A stretch of DNA of 64,000 nucleotides from an uncultured Ligilactobacillus sp. (GTDB lineage Bacteria; Bacillota; Bacilli; Lactobacillales; Lactobacillaceae), in assembly GCA_934201845.1 (NCBI GenBank), contig CAKPXA010000001.1, forward strand, positions 310,001-374,000, read 5' to 3'. This document shows positions 15,509 to 24,151 of this stretch, in pieces. Under the pieces are notes generated by a model. That model saw nothing but the letters and a program-made list of their open reading frames with translations, was not told the origin of the DNA and did no database searches. The position numbers and the translations under genes are program-made. Position 1 is the first letter of the stretch. Every line of letters starts with the position of its first letter.

Positions 15509-15895
15509 ATGTCCAGACATGACATGAGACGCCTGGCATTCCAGACCCTGTTTGCGATGAACAGCAATCCGGATGCTGCCTGCGCTGATGTATGCAGAAC
15601 GGTGCTTGGCGAGGATGCCGAGATACCGGAATACCTTATGCAGCTTGTCAACGGCGTGAATGAGCATCTTCCCGAGATTGACGCAGCAATTTCTGCTCAT
15701 CTCAAGAAGGGCTGGCCAATTTCACGTCTGAACAAGACCGATCTGACCCTGATGCGCATCGCGGTCTACGAAATCAAGTTCGTTGATGATGTTCCGAACA
15801 AGGTGAGCCTTAATGAAGCGCTTGAACTTTCAAAGGAATTCAGCGATGAGACTTCACGCCGCTTCATCAATGGCGTTCTGTCAAACTTAATCTAA
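15509..15895 (+). CDS. nusB: Transcription antitermination factor NusB
   Basis: Binds boxA RNA with S10 (NusE) to support rRNA antitermination. The 128-residue protein shows RRLAFQTLFAMNSNPDA at the start and the helices WPISRLNKTDLTLMRIAVYE and NEALELSKEFSDE, which are family signatures. The ATG at 15509, two bases after the upstream stop, is preferred to the TTG at 15503 that overlaps it. The terminator after it separates it from folD, which elsewhere is often in the same operon. Confidence 0.95.
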   Translation: MSRHDMRRLAFQTLFAMNSNPDAACADVCRTVLGEDAEIPEYLMQLVNGVNEHLPEIDAAISAHLKKGWPISRLNKTDLTLMRIAVYEIKFVDDVPNKVSLNEALELSKEFSDETSRRFINGVLSNLI

Positions 15896-15902
15896 GCAAA
15901 TG

Positions 15903-15934
15903 ACGGCTGTCGCATATGTGGCAGCTGTTTTTTT
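15903..15934 (+). terminator. Terminator of efp-Asp23-nusB
   Basis: Stem GGCTGTCGC/GTGGCAGCT with a few wobbles, ATAT loop, and a seven-T tail. Confidence 0.85.
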
Positions 15935-16249
15935 GTGATGATGATGGCTCCGTCGGCCTCGCTCCGGACGTGTGCGGCAGACAGGCGCATCTGATGTGAC
16001 GGTGAGGTGAAACGGGAGAAGAACCGCACTTCAGCTGCAGCGGTGAGCAGGCAAAGTGACGGGTGAGTGAGGCAGAACTGGCACAATGCTGCGATTCTCC
16101 TCCCGGTTGCAGCCGGTCCGCACTGCTGTTTGCAGGACGGTGCGGGCGCATGTCCCTGAATAAATGAACAATTTCGAGACATGGCGACTGAAATTTCCAA
16201 TGCCTTATGGTAAAATATCTATAAATAGACAGAATATGGGGTGTGTTTA
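15935..16249. other. Intergenic region before folD
   Basis: About 315 bases, unusually G+C-rich for a gap in its first 200 bases. Two overlapping reverse frames here have no ribosome site or recognisable motif. The A+T-rich end (TAAAATATCTATAAATA, about 16210-16226) should hold the folD promoter. No RNA family recognised. Confidence 0.5.
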
Positions 16250-17104
16250 ATGACGGAGTTAATGAACGGACGTGCGCTTTCGGCAAAGGTCAGGGAATCC
16301 TTGAAGGAACGTGTTGAAAGGCTGAAGGCAAACGGCGTCGTGCCGACGCTTGCCGTGATTCTTGTCGGTGATGACGAGGCAAGCAAGGTTTATGTAAGGA
16401 ACAAGCACCGTGCCGCGGAGAAGATCGGCATCAGGACGATTGACCGGACGCTGCCCGCAACGGCAAGCCAGGAAGAGGTCATTGCCCTGATTGAGGAATA
16501 CAACGAGGACGCGGCCGTTCACGGCATCCTGGTGCAGATGCCTCTGCCAAGGCATATCGATGAGAAGGTCATCATCGATGCAATCAATCCGGCCAAGGAC
16601 GTCGACGGATCTCATCCGGAGAACATGGGCCGCCTGTTCATGAACGAACCGAGGGCGCTTCCGTGCACACCGCGCGGCATCATGGAACTGCTTGATGAAT
16701 ATGACATCGATGTCCGAGGGCAGGAAGTCGTCATCGTCGGCCGCAGCAACCTGGTCGGCCGGCCGCTGGCAGCCCTGATGATCAACTCGAGCGCCACGGT
16801 CACCGTTGCACACAGCGTGACGCACAATCTGCCGGAAGTCACGAAAAAGGCGGACATTATCGTGTCGGCCGTCGGCAAGCCGAAGATGATCGGCCGGGAC
16901 TACATAAAGGAAGGTGCGGTGGTCATTGACGTCGGCATCAACCGCATGCCGGACGGCAGTCTCTGCGGTGACGTCGACGAAGATGACGTCATGGGTCATG
17001 CATCCTACCTGACGCCTGTTCCGGGCGGCGTCGGTCCGATGACGGTGGCCATGCTGATGAAGCAGACGGTGGAATTTGCAGAAAGAAGTGTTGCGGATGC
17101 CTGA
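16250..17104 (+). CDS. folD: Bifunctional methylenetetrahydrofolate dehydrogenase / methenyltetrahydrofolate cyclohydrolase
   Basis: Interconverts 5,10-methylene-, 5,10-methenyl- and 10-formyl-tetrahydrofolate with NADP. The 284-residue product has the catalytic YVRNKHRAAEKIGI (Tyr and Lys), VQMPLPRHID, DVDGSHPENMGRL, PCTPRGIMELL and the cofactor loop GRSNLVGRPLAALM. The ATG at 16250 follows GGGGTG; an in-frame GTG at 16241 is inside that site. xseA starts within its last codons, so translation is coupled. Confidence 0.96.
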   Translation: MTELMNGRALSAKVRESLKERVERLKANGVVPTLAVILVGDDEASKVYVRNKHRAAEKIGIRTIDRTLPATASQEEVIALIEEYNEDAAVHGILVQMPLPRHIDEKVIIDAINPAKDVDGSHPENMGRLFMNEPRALPCTPRGIMELLDEYDIDVRGQEVVIVGRSNLVGRPLAALMINSSATVTVAHSVTHNLPEVTKKADIIVSAVGKPKMIGRDYIKEGAVVIDVGINRMPDGSLCGDVDEDDVMGHASYLTPVPGGVGPMTVAMLMKQTVEFAERSVADA

Positions 17105-18434
17105 AGAGAGACAGTATCTGACCGTCACTGCGCTGACACGCTACATCAGGCGCAAGTTCACGGCCGACCCGTACATGCACAGGGTGTATCTTACGGGCGA
17201 GATTTCAAACTACAAGCCGCGCCGGGGTCATCAGTACTTCTCGTTGAAGGATGAGAACTCGGTGATTGACGCCGTGATGTTCTCGCGTGAGTTTCAGAAG
17301 CTGAAGTTCCGGCCGGAAACCGGGATGAAGGTCATTGTCAGCGGCAGGGTTGACGTCTTCGAGGCCAAGGGCGGCTACCAGTTCTATGTCGACACGATGG
17401 AGCCGGAAGGAATCGGCGCGCTGTACCAGGCCTATCAGGAACTCAAGCAGAAGCTTGCGGCCGAGGGGCTGTTCTCGGCGCAAAAGAAGCCGGTCAGCAG
17501 GTTCCCGAGAAGGATTGCGGTCATCACCAGTCCGGCCGGTGCCGTCATCCAGGACATCAGGAACACGGTTCACAGAAGATATCCGATTGCTCAGATCGTG
17601 CTCTTCCCGGCGATTGTCCAGGGGCCGCAGGCTGCGGACACGCTTGTGGCTCGTCTGAAGGAAGTCAACGCAAGGGGGGATTTCGACACAATCATCATCG
17701 GACGCGGCGGCGGATCAATCGAGGACTTGTGGCCGTTCAACGAGGAGAAGGTTGCGCGGGCAATCTACGACAGCAGAATTCCGGTCATCTCCTCCGTCGG
17801 ACATGAGACGGACACGACGATTGCCGACCTCGTGGCTGACATGAGGGCTGCGACGCCTACAGCGGCGGCGGAACTTGCCACTTCCGTCCTGAGTGACGAC
17901 CTGGCGCTGCTCGAACAGTACCGTTACCGCCTGATCAAGAACATGAGAATGAGACTCGACCACGTCGAACAGCGGCTTGACAAGTGCTGCCGCTCGTACA
18001 TCTTCGTGCAGCCGGATCGCCTGTATGACGGGTATCTCCAGCGGCTCGACAGGCTGCGGGACCGTCTGACCGACAACATGCAGGGCAGAATCGGCCTCGA
18101 GAGGAACCGCCTGGCAATGGCGGACAAGGTTCTGTACGGCCGGATGATGCCGGACAGGATACGCATGACCCAGGGAGATCTGGACCGGCTGCGCGGCCGG
18201 CTTGAGACGGCGGGTGTCTCGAAGCTGAAAAATGCAGAGCAGCGCTTCGTCAGGGCGAAGGACTCCCTCGACATGCTGAGTCCGCTCAAGGTCATGGGGC
18301 GCGGCTTCTCATACGTTACCAGCAGGAACCATGTCGTAAGCAGCACTGACGAGCTCAGTGCCGGCGAAAGCATCAGGCTGAATCTGAAGGATGGCCATGC
18401 GGATGCGACAGTCACTGAAATTGAAAAGGATTGA
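17097..18434 (+). CDS. xseA: Exodeoxyribonuclease VII large subunit
   Basis: Catalytic subunit of exonuclease VII, which degrades single-stranded DNA from both ends. 445 residues: an N-terminal OB fold (to about residue 105, with [21 protein letters not shown]), the catalytic core with [26 protein letters not shown] and [20 protein letters not shown], and a long coiled coil that binds the small subunit. It overlaps folD by eight bases and is followed after five bases by xseB, which encodes its partner. Confidence 0.96.
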   Translation: MPEERQYLTVTALTRYIRRKFTADPYMHRVYLTGEISNYKPRRGHQYFSLKDENSVIDAVMFSREFQKLKFRPETGMKVIVSGRVDVFEAKGGYQFYVDTMEPEGIGALYQAYQELKQKLAAEGLFSAQKKPVSRFPRRIAVITSPAGAVIQDIRNTVHRRYPIAQIVLFPAIVQGPQAADTLVARLKEVNARGDFDTIIIGRGGGSIEDLWPFNEEKVARAIYDSRIPVISSVGHETDTTIADLVADMRAATPTAAAELATSVLSDDLALLEQYRYRLIKNMRMRLDHVEQRLDKCCRSYIFVQPDRLYDGYLQRLDRLRDRLTDNMQGRIGLERNRLAMADKVLYGRMMPDRIRMTQGDLDRLRGRLETAGVSKLKNAEQRFVRAKDSLDMLSPLKVMGRGFSYVTSRNHVVSSTDELSAGESIRLNLKDGHADATVTEIEKD

Positions 18435-18439
18435 GACAT

Positions 18440-18673
18440 ATGGAAAAGAAGACATTTGAACAGCAGCTGCAGGAGCTGGAGCAGATCGTGGAGAATCTGG
18501 AACAGGGCAACGTGCCGCTTGAGGAGGCCATGAAGCAGTTCAAGAAGGGCATCGACCTCAGCAACAGGCTGCAGAAGACGCTGAACAACGCCGAGGAGAC
18601 ATTGACGAAGGTCATCAATGTCAACGGCGAGGAAGAAGTATACGAAAGAGCTGATGACAATGAGCAGTTCTGA
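18440..18673 (+). CDS. xseB: Exodeoxyribonuclease VII small subunit
   Basis: A 77-residue helical protein that decorates the coiled coil of XseA and is needed for a stable enzyme. The family motif [20 protein letters not shown] plus [13 protein letters not shown] is clear. The ATG at 18440 is preferred to the TTG at 18431, which overlaps the xseA end. Its last codons overlap the start of ispA. Confidence 0.95.
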   Translation: MEKKTFEQQLQELEQIVENLEQGNVPLEEAMKQFKKGIDLSNRLQKTLNNAEETLTKVINVNGEEEVYERADDNEQF

Positions 18674-19565
18674 TCTCAGGGCATTTCAGGACAGGTTCCT
18701 GCCGCTTCTTGACTCGCGCATGGATGTCTGGCTTCAGCAGCTGAACACCAGGAAGACACTGCATGACGCCATGGCCTATTCGGTCGATGCCGGAGGAAAG
18801 CGCATCAGACCGCTCATCATCATGCTTGTCTGCGATGCGTTCAAGCGCATGATTGACCAGGATGTCCTGGACGTCTGTGCATCGCTTGAGTTTGTGCACA
18901 CCTACTCCCTCATTCATGACGACCTTCCCGCCATGGACAACGATGACCTGCGCCGCGGCAAGCCGACCAACCACATCGTGTACGGCGAGGCGATGGCCAT
19001 TCTTGCCGGCGATGGTCTTCTGACCGCTGCATTTGAATGCCTGAACGGAACGGACCTGAGTGACGGCGTCAAGGTCAGTCTGACGGGCAGGCTGGCATAT
19101 GCGGCCGGTCCGCAGGGGATGGTCAACGGTCAGACCGGAGACATTGAAAACGAGGGCGTGAGGCTCACGCTGCCGCAGCTCCAGGAGGTCCATGCCCAGA
19201 AGACGGGAGCTCTTCTGAGGTATGCCTTCGAAGCCGGCGGCATTCTCGCCGGCGTTTCCGGCGGCACGATGGCAGAACTGGCGGCGCTCGGCGAATCATT
19301 CGGCCTGTCCTTCCAGATTTATGACGACATCATGGACGTCGTTTCGACCCCGGAGGAGATGGGAAAGGCAACGCACAAGGACGAATCCGGGCACAAGAAC
19401 ACGTACCCGGGGCTTCTCGGACTTGACGGCGCCGTTTCCGAGCTGGAGAAAGCCGGAAAGGACGCAAGGGAATGTCTGCAGGTTCTGCGTGAAGAGCACG
19501 GAGCGGATACGGCAGGGCTTGAGGAGCTGCTGAATTATTTCAAAGTAGGTAAGGAATTTCAATGA
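18660..19565 (+). CDS. ispA: Polyprenyl (farnesyl) diphosphate synthase
   Basis: Condenses isopentenyl diphosphate with allylic diphosphates to give geranyl/farnesyl diphosphate, the primer used later by UppS. The 301-residue product has both aspartate-rich motifs: [17 protein letters not shown] (first) and YDDIMDV (second), and GGKRIRP for IPP binding. The ATG at 18660 is nine bases after AAAGAG; 18654 is the alternative. In many Firmicutes dxs follows; here tlyA follows directly with a four-base overlap. Confidence 0.93.
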   Translation: MSSSDLRAFQDRFLPLLDSRMDVWLQQLNTRKTLHDAMAYSVDAGGKRIRPLIIMLVCDAFKRMIDQDVLDVCASLEFVHTYSLIHDDLPAMDNDDLRRGKPTNHIVYGEAMAILAGDGLLTAAFECLNGTDLSDGVKVSLTGRLAYAAGPQGMVNGQTGDIENEGVRLTLPQLQEVHAQKTGALLRYAFEAGGILAGVSGGTMAELAALGESFGLSFQIYDDIMDVVSTPEEMGKATHKDESGHKNTYPGLLGLDGAVSELEKAGKDARECLQVLREEHGADTAGLEELLNYFKVGKEFQ

Positions 19566-20380
19566 AAAAAGAAAGAATAGACGTCCTGCTGGTTCAGCAG
19601 GGCTTGTTTGAAACACGTGAACAGGCAAAGCGCGCCGTGATGGCCGGTGAGATTCTCGGCGAGAACGAGGAGAGACTGGACAAGCCGGGGATGAAGATAG
19701 ACCCCGAAACGAAGCTGCACTTCAAGGGAACGAAGATGCCTTACGTCAGCCGCGGCGGCCTGAAGCTCGAGAAGGCGCTCAAGGTCTTTCATCTCACAAT
19801 CAGGAACAGGACGGTGCTTGACATCGGCTCGTCGACGGGCGGCTTCACGGACGTGGCGTTGCAGAAGGGCGCAAGGATGAGCTATGCGCTTGACGTCGGC
19901 ACGAATCAGCTTGCGTGGAAGCTGCGTCAGGACGAGCGCGTCGTTGTGATGGAGAACACGAACTTCAGGTATTCGAAGCTAGAGGACTTCACGAGCGGTC
20001 AGCCCGACTTTGCCACGATTGACGTTTCGTTCATCTCACTTCATCTGATACTGCCGAACCTGCACACAATCATCAGCGAAGGCGGGGACGTTGTGGCCCT
20101 GATCAAGCCTCAGTTCGAGGCCGGACGCGAAAAGGTCGGCAAGCACGGCATCATTCACGATTCGAAGACGCATCTTGAAGTCGTCGAGGACATCATGGCC
20201 TTTGCCGCCGGTGCGGGCTATGACGTCTGCGAGCTTGACTTCTCGCCAATCACCGGCGGGCAGGGCAACATCGAGTTCCTGGTTCACCTGAGGTCCGTTG
20301 CGGGCGAGGGTGCCATTGATCCGGAAATCGATGCGGCGGCCGTTGTCAGGCAGGCGCATGCCGTACTCGAACAGAAATAG
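19562..20380 (+). CDS. tlyA: TlyA-family rRNA 2'-O-methyltransferase
   Basis: A 272-residue protein with an N-terminal S4 RNA-binding domain (RIDVLLVQQGLFETREQAKR) and an FtsJ/RrmJ-like methyltransferase domain with the SAM loop DIGSSTGGFTDVAL and the strand TIDVSFISL. Family members methylate cytidine ribose in rRNA; the old name hemolysin reflects cloning history. Its position between ispA and argR is conserved in Bacillus (yqxC). The start ATG overlaps the ispA stop. Confidence 0.92.
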   Translation: MKKERIDVLLVQQGLFETREQAKRAVMAGEILGENEERLDKPGMKIDPETKLHFKGTKMPYVSRGGLKLEKALKVFHLTIRNRTVLDIGSSTGGFTDVALQKGARMSYALDVGTNQLAWKLRQDERVVVMENTNFRYSKLEDFTSGQPDFATIDVSFISLHLILPNLHTIISEGGDVVALIKPQFEAGREKVGKHGIIHDSKTHLEVVEDIMAFAAGAGYDVCELDFSPITGGQGNIEFLVHLRSVAGEGAIDPEIDAAAVVRQAHAVLEQK

Positions 20381-20392
20381 GAGGTGCAGCTG

Positions 20393-20851
20393 ATGAGAAA
20401 GATAGACAGGCAGCGAATAATACGCCGGGTTCTTCAGGAAAATGAAGTCTACCGCCAGGAAGACCTGGTTTCGGCCCTTCAGGCCAGGGGCATTGACGTG
20501 ACCCAGGCCACCATCTCCCGTGACGTGAAGGAGATGCAGCTTCTCAAGGTGCCCACTCCTGACGGAAACTACCGCTACAGTGTTCCGCCTTCAGTCAGGA
20601 CGAGCACGGAGAAGAAGCTTAACCGCATCCTGGGTGAGGCCTACGTTTCATCTGATGTCCTGCGCGACATGTGCGTCTTCAAGGTCCTTCCGGGCAATGG
20701 TCCGGTCGTCACCAGCCTGATTTCCCAGATGGCCTACGATGAGGTCTTCTCCACTCTGGGCGATGACGATACGGTGATGATTTTCGCCAGGTCGGAGGAG
20801 GATGCCCGAAAGATACACGGCACCTTGCTCAAGATGATCGGCGAGGAATAG
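20393..20851 (+). CDS. argR: Arginine repressor ArgR/AhrC
   Basis: Hexameric arginine-sensing regulator of arginine biosynthesis and catabolism genes. 152 residues: an N-terminal winged helix (RIIRRVLQENEVYRQEDLVSAL and ATISRDVKEM) and a C-terminal oligomerisation/arginine-binding domain with LISQM and the GDDDTVMIFAR segment. The ATG at 20393 lies eight bases from AGGAGG. It is cotranscribed between tlyA and recN, as in Bacillus. Confidence 0.95.
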   Translation: MRKIDRQRIIRRVLQENEVYRQEDLVSALQARGIDVTQATISRDVKEMQLLKVPTPDGNYRYSVPPSVRTSTEKKLNRILGEAYVSSDVLRDMCVFKVLPGNGPVVTSLISQMAYDEVFSTLGDDDTVMIFARSEEDARKIHGTLLKMIGEE

Positions 20852-20867
20852 TCTGGGGGGTCATAGT

Positions 20868-22559
20868 TTGCTTCAGGAGTTAACAATTCGTGATTTTGCA
20901 ATCATCGAGAGGATGGATCTGGATTTTCAGGAGGGAATGACCGTGCTGACGGGTGAGACCGGCGCCGGCAAGTCAATCATCATCGACGCGCTGGGGCTTC
21001 TTGTGGGCGGCCGCGGCTCTGCCGACTTCATCCGCAAGGGCGAGAACAAGGCCATGATTCAGGGGCTTTTTGCCGTTCCTGAGGATGCCAGGACAAATGC
21101 AGTCCTGGGAGAACTTGGAATAGAGGTTGAAAGCGACGGCCTTATCCTGCAACGTGACCTTTACCGGAGCGGCAGGAACATCTGCCGGATCAACGGCACG
21201 CTGGTCAATCTGGCGTCCCTGCGCCGGGTCGGCGAGACGCTGATTGACATTCACGGTCAGAACGAACACCAGGAACTCATGCATCCTGACACGCACATTC
21301 ATCTCCTTGACGGCTTTGACGGCTCAATTGGGCCGCTTCTTGCCGGTTACCGGGAGCGCTACTCCGATTATCTCAGCAGGAAGAAGGCCCTTGAGAAGAA
21401 GGAGAGCAACGAGAAGCAGTGGGCGCAGCGCATGGACATGCTGCAGTTCCAGGTCCGCGAAATAGAGGCGGCATCCCTTGTTCCAGACGAGGAGGAGAGG
21501 CTTCTTGCCGAAAAGGAGGAGCTTGACAACTATCAGAAGATACATGACGCGCTCGAGACCGGCTATGAGTCGCTGAACGGCGAGGAATTCGACGTCCTTG
21601 GCGTGCTTGGCAACGTCATGGAGGAGATGGGCAGGGTTTCCGGCATCAATGACAGGCTGGAATCAATCTCCGAAAAGATTTCCGAGGCGTTCTACAGCCT
21701 GCAGGATGCGGGACGGGACATCTCCAGCGAACTTGACTCGATGGAATGGGATGAGAACCGCCTGGACGAGATTGAGTCCAGGCTTGAGACCATTCATCAG
21801 CTGAAGCGCAAGTACGGTGATTCCATTCCACAGATTCTTGACTACTACGGCAGGATTTCAGCCGAACTTGACTCCATGCAGCAGGTTGACGAGAATTCAA
21901 GGGACATGGAAGAAGAAGTGAACAGGTCCCGCACTGCAGCCGTGTCTGCGGCGGAGGAGCTGAGCGCAATTCGCAGGGAAGTTGCCGCAGAGCTTGAGAA
22001 GGCGATTCATCAGCAGCTGTCGGAACTTTGCATGGACAAGGCCGTCTTCGAGGTCAGGTTCCTGCAGGGGGATTCTCCGCAGTTGAACGAAAACGGTATT
22101 GATCAGGTCGAATTCTACATTCAGACCAATCCCGGCGAGGAGATGGGTGCCTTGGCACGCATTGTCTCCGGCGGCGAACTTTCGCGCATCATGCTGGCGC
22201 TGAAGACAATCTTTGCCAGAAGGCAGGGTGTGACGAGCATCATCTTTGACGAAGTCGACACCGGTGTCAGCGGCCGCGTTGCCCAGGCCATCGCCGAGAA
22301 AATCAGTCTCATCTCGCGCAATTCGCAGGTCCTCTGCATCACGCACCTTCCGCAGGTGGCGGCAATCGCCGACCATCACTACTTCATTGCCAAACAGGTT
22401 GTCGGCGGCAGGACCGAGACTCACGTCAAGGTTCTGGACGATGATGACCGAATACGTGAACTTGCCAGAATGCTGTCCGGTTCAGTAATCACCGAACTGA
22501 CCCTGGAACATGCAGGCGAGCTCTTCGGAATGGCTGCCGAGATAAAGAGGAAGCCATGA
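20868..22559 (+). CDS. recN: DNA repair protein RecN
   Basis: SMC-like ATPase acting early at DNA double-strand breaks. 563 residues: Walker A GETGAGKS at about 29-36, a central coiled coil (about 160-370), the ABC signature SGGELSRIMLALK, and Walker B IIFDEVDTGVSG with the THLPQVAA switch. It starts with TTG at 20868, seven bases after a run of six G; no ATG gives a better start. Last gene of the folD-to-recN unit, convergent with lexA. No SOS box is adjacent. Confidence 0.96.
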   Translation: MLQELTIRDFAIIERMDLDFQEGMTVLTGETGAGKSIIIDALGLLVGGRGSADFIRKGENKAMIQGLFAVPEDARTNAVLGELGIEVESDGLILQRDLYRSGRNICRINGTLVNLASLRRVGETLIDIHGQNEHQELMHPDTHIHLLDGFDGSIGPLLAGYRERYSDYLSRKKALEKKESNEKQWAQRMDMLQFQVREIEAASLVPDEEERLLAEKEELDNYQKIHDALETGYESLNGEEFDVLGVLGNVMEEMGRVSGINDRLESISEKISEAFYSLQDAGRDISSELDSMEWDENRLDEIESRLETIHQLKRKYGDSIPQILDYYGRISAELDSMQQVDENSRDMEEEVNRSRTAAVSAAEELSAIRREVAAELEKAIHQQLSELCMDKAVFEVRFLQGDSPQLNENGIDQVEFYIQTNPGEEMGALARIVSGGELSRIMLALKTIFARRQGVTSIIFDEVDTGVSGRVAQAIAEKISLISRNSQVLCITHLPQVAAIADHHYFIAKQVVGGRTETHVKVLDDDDRIRELARMLSGSVITELTLEHAGELFGMAAEIKRKP

Positions 22560-22576
22560 TGACGATGAAAAAGACA

Positions 22577-22630
22577 GTTCCATACCAAATGGTGTTGATG
22601 ATGATTCTTCAACACCATTTGGTATGGAAC
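22577..22630. repeat. Dispersed palindromic repeat, family 1, copy A (perfect 22-bp arms)
   Basis: Arms 22577-22598 and 22609-22630 are perfectly complementary over 22 bases, with loop TGATGATTCT. The core ATGGTGTTGA/TCAACACCAT recurs in other convergent junctions. Here it lies between recN and lexA. Confidence 0.9.
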
Positions 22631-22631
22631 C

Positions 22632-22670
22632 AAAAAAACAGACGCTGTCGGAATTCCGGCAGCGTCTGTT
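22632..22670 (-). terminator. Terminator of lexA
   Basis: On the minus strand CAGACGCTG/CAGCGTCTG forms a stem extended inside by GCCGG/TCGG-type pairs, followed by seven T. Confidence 0.88.
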
Positions 22671-22683
22671 TCGTTTTCACTTG

Positions 22684-23313
22684 TTAACGGATCATGTTGC
22701 GGTACAGACCGATGACCTTGCCGACAATCGTCACATTGTCGAGAATGATCGGGGCCATCGTGTCGTTTTCCGGCTGAAGACGGTAGTGGTCGCGTTCCTT
22801 GAAGAAACGCTTGCATGTTGCCTCGTTTTCTTCTGTCATTGCGATTACGATGTCACCGTTGTCGGCATAATTCTGCCTGCGGACGATGACCTGGTCACCG
22901 TTCAGGATGCCGGCGTTGATCATGCTCTCTCCGCGGATGGAAAGCATGAACAGGTCCTCTGCGTCCTCGAATTCAGGTGGCAGCGGGAAATAATCGGTCG
23001 TTTCCTCAACGGCAAGAATCGGTGCACCGGCAGTGACGGTTCCAATGACGGGAATTTTCGTCTTTCTTGGAGTTTCGCCAATGGCTTCCAGGCCTTCAGG
23101 CGTGATTTCCATTGCACGGGGCTTGGTGGGATCCTTCTTGATGTAGCCGCGCTTGGCCAGGCGTGCCAGATGCCCGTGAACCGTGGAAGTCGACGAAAGG
23201 CCGACAGCCTGGCAGATTTCACGGACTGTCGGCGGATAGCCCTTCTCCTGAACTGTATCGTAAATGTAGCGTAAAACCTTGATCTGGCGTTTTTCAGATG
23301 TTTTCTTTGGCAT
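22684..23313 (-). CDS. lexA: LexA repressor
   Basis: Represses the SOS regulon and self-cleaves when RecA filaments form. The 209-residue protein has an N-terminal winged helix ([32 protein letters not shown]), the cleavage site A95-G96 in TVTAGAP, and the Ser130/Lys168 dyad ([15 protein letters not shown]). GGAGG precedes the ATG. Its own promoter carries an SOS box overlapping the -35, so it is autoregulated. It is divergent from a DUF896 gene, the usual Firmicute arrangement. Confidence 0.98.
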   Translation of the reverse strand: MPKKTSEKRQIKVLRYIYDTVQEKGYPPTVREICQAVGLSSTSTVHGHLARLAKRGYIKKDPTKPRAMEITPEGLEAIGETPRKTKIPVIGTVTAGAPILAVEETTDYFPLPPEFEDAEDLFMLSIRGESMINAGILNGDQVIVRRQNYADNGDIVIAMTEENEATCKRFFKERDHYRLQPENDTMAPIILDNVTIVGKVIGLYRNMIR

Positions 23314-23341
23314 AGGTACACCTCCCTTTGTTTTCGTTATT

Positions 23342-23380
23342 ATTATAACATAAATCCGCAGACAATCAAACTAAAGTTCG
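23342..23380 (-). promoter_or_regulatory. lexA promoter with SOS box
   Basis: On the minus strand: -10 TATAAT (plus coordinates 23342-23347), -35 TTGATT (23364-23369), spacer 16. CGAACTTTAGTTTG (23367-23380) matches the Gram-positive LexA site CGAAC-N4-GTTYG and overlaps the -35. It also lies 104 bases before the divergent DUF896 gene. Confidence 0.88.
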
Positions 23381-23483
23381 TTCTGAAAAAATTTTTTCGA
23401 TTCCAGGCATATAACTTGTATTTTCCGCAGAATTCAGATATCATAAGCCATGTTGATTTTTAAATACAGGAGGTCTGATCTTA

Positions 23484-23735
23484 ATGGATGATGGTCAAAT
23501 TCCACAGAATCTCATTGATCGCATCAATGAACTGGCCAACAAGAAGAAGACGGTCGGTCTGACTCCCGAGGAGCAGGAGGAACAGAAGAGTCTCCGCGAG
23601 ACGTATCTGTCCATTTTCCGTGAGGGATTCAGAAGCAGAATTGAGATGCTTCAAGTCTATGACAAGAGTGGCAGGGAAGTCACTCCTGACAAAATCAAGG
23701 ATATTCAGAGAAAGCGCGGATTGCGTGACGACTAG
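23484..23735 (+). CDS. DUF896 (UPF0291) family protein, YnzC-like
   Basis: An 83-residue helical protein: IDRINELANKKKTVGLTPEE followed by EQKSLRETYLSIFREGFR is the family signature. In B. subtilis the relative ynzC lies in the SOS-controlled yneA operon next to lexA; here it is divergent from lexA with one SOS box between. The function is unknown. AGGAGG lies ten bases before the ATG. Confidence 0.9.
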   Translation: MDDGQIPQNLIDRINELANKKKTVGLTPEEQEEQKSLRETYLSIFREGFRSRIEMLQVYDKSGREVTPDKIKDIQRKRGLRDD

Positions 23736-23835
23736 GAGACAATGGCAGGTTTCTTGAGGTTTCACTTTATTTTTCACGAAATATTGTGTAAAATTATTGG
23801 TTGAGACCTAGTTTTAATCAGAAGGGGGCGTTAGT

Positions 23836-24060
23836 ATGTCAACACCAGTCGTAGTGCTGATCGTCGTGGTAGTGGGCCTGGCCTGCTTTGCAGGTGGTTT
23901 TTTCGCTGCTCGCAAGTACATGGAAGATTACTTGAAGAAGAATCCTCCAATCAATGAGCAGATGCTGAGGACGATGATGGTCCAGATGGGCCAGAAGCCT
24001 TCCGAAAAGAAACTTCACCAGATGATGGCAGCAATGAAATCAAACATGGATAAGAAATAG
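23836..24060 (+). CDS. YneF-like UPF0154 small membrane protein
   Basis: 74 residues: one N-terminal membrane helix (about 5-25, [20 protein letters not shown]) followed by a charged cytosolic part with [22 protein letters not shown], the UPF0154 signature. The function is unknown. In Bacillus it also sits near lexA/ynzC. The ribosome site GAAGGGGG precedes the ATG. A terminator follows. Confidence 0.9.
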   Translation: MSTPVVVLIVVVVGLACFAGGFFAARKYMEDYLKKNPPINEQMLRTMMVQMGQKPSEKKLHQMMAAMKSNMDKK

Positions 24061-24086
24061 TCATATGTTTAGATTATGCTGAAATC

Positions 24087-24125
24087 AAGCCGGAACCGCG
24101 ATTTCTGCGTGTTCCGGCTTTTTTG
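24087..24125 (+). terminator. Terminator of the yneF-like gene
   Basis: AAGCCGGAAC/GTTCCGGCTT, 14-base loop, T-run. Confidence 0.88.
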
Positions 24126-24151
24126 TTATTTTTTGAAAAGGGGTGTTTACT

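Noticed and set aside
16259-17128. 289-codon minus-strand frame opposite folD
   Set aside because: A shadow of folD in a G+C-biased coding region; composition is His/Asp-rich with no domain.
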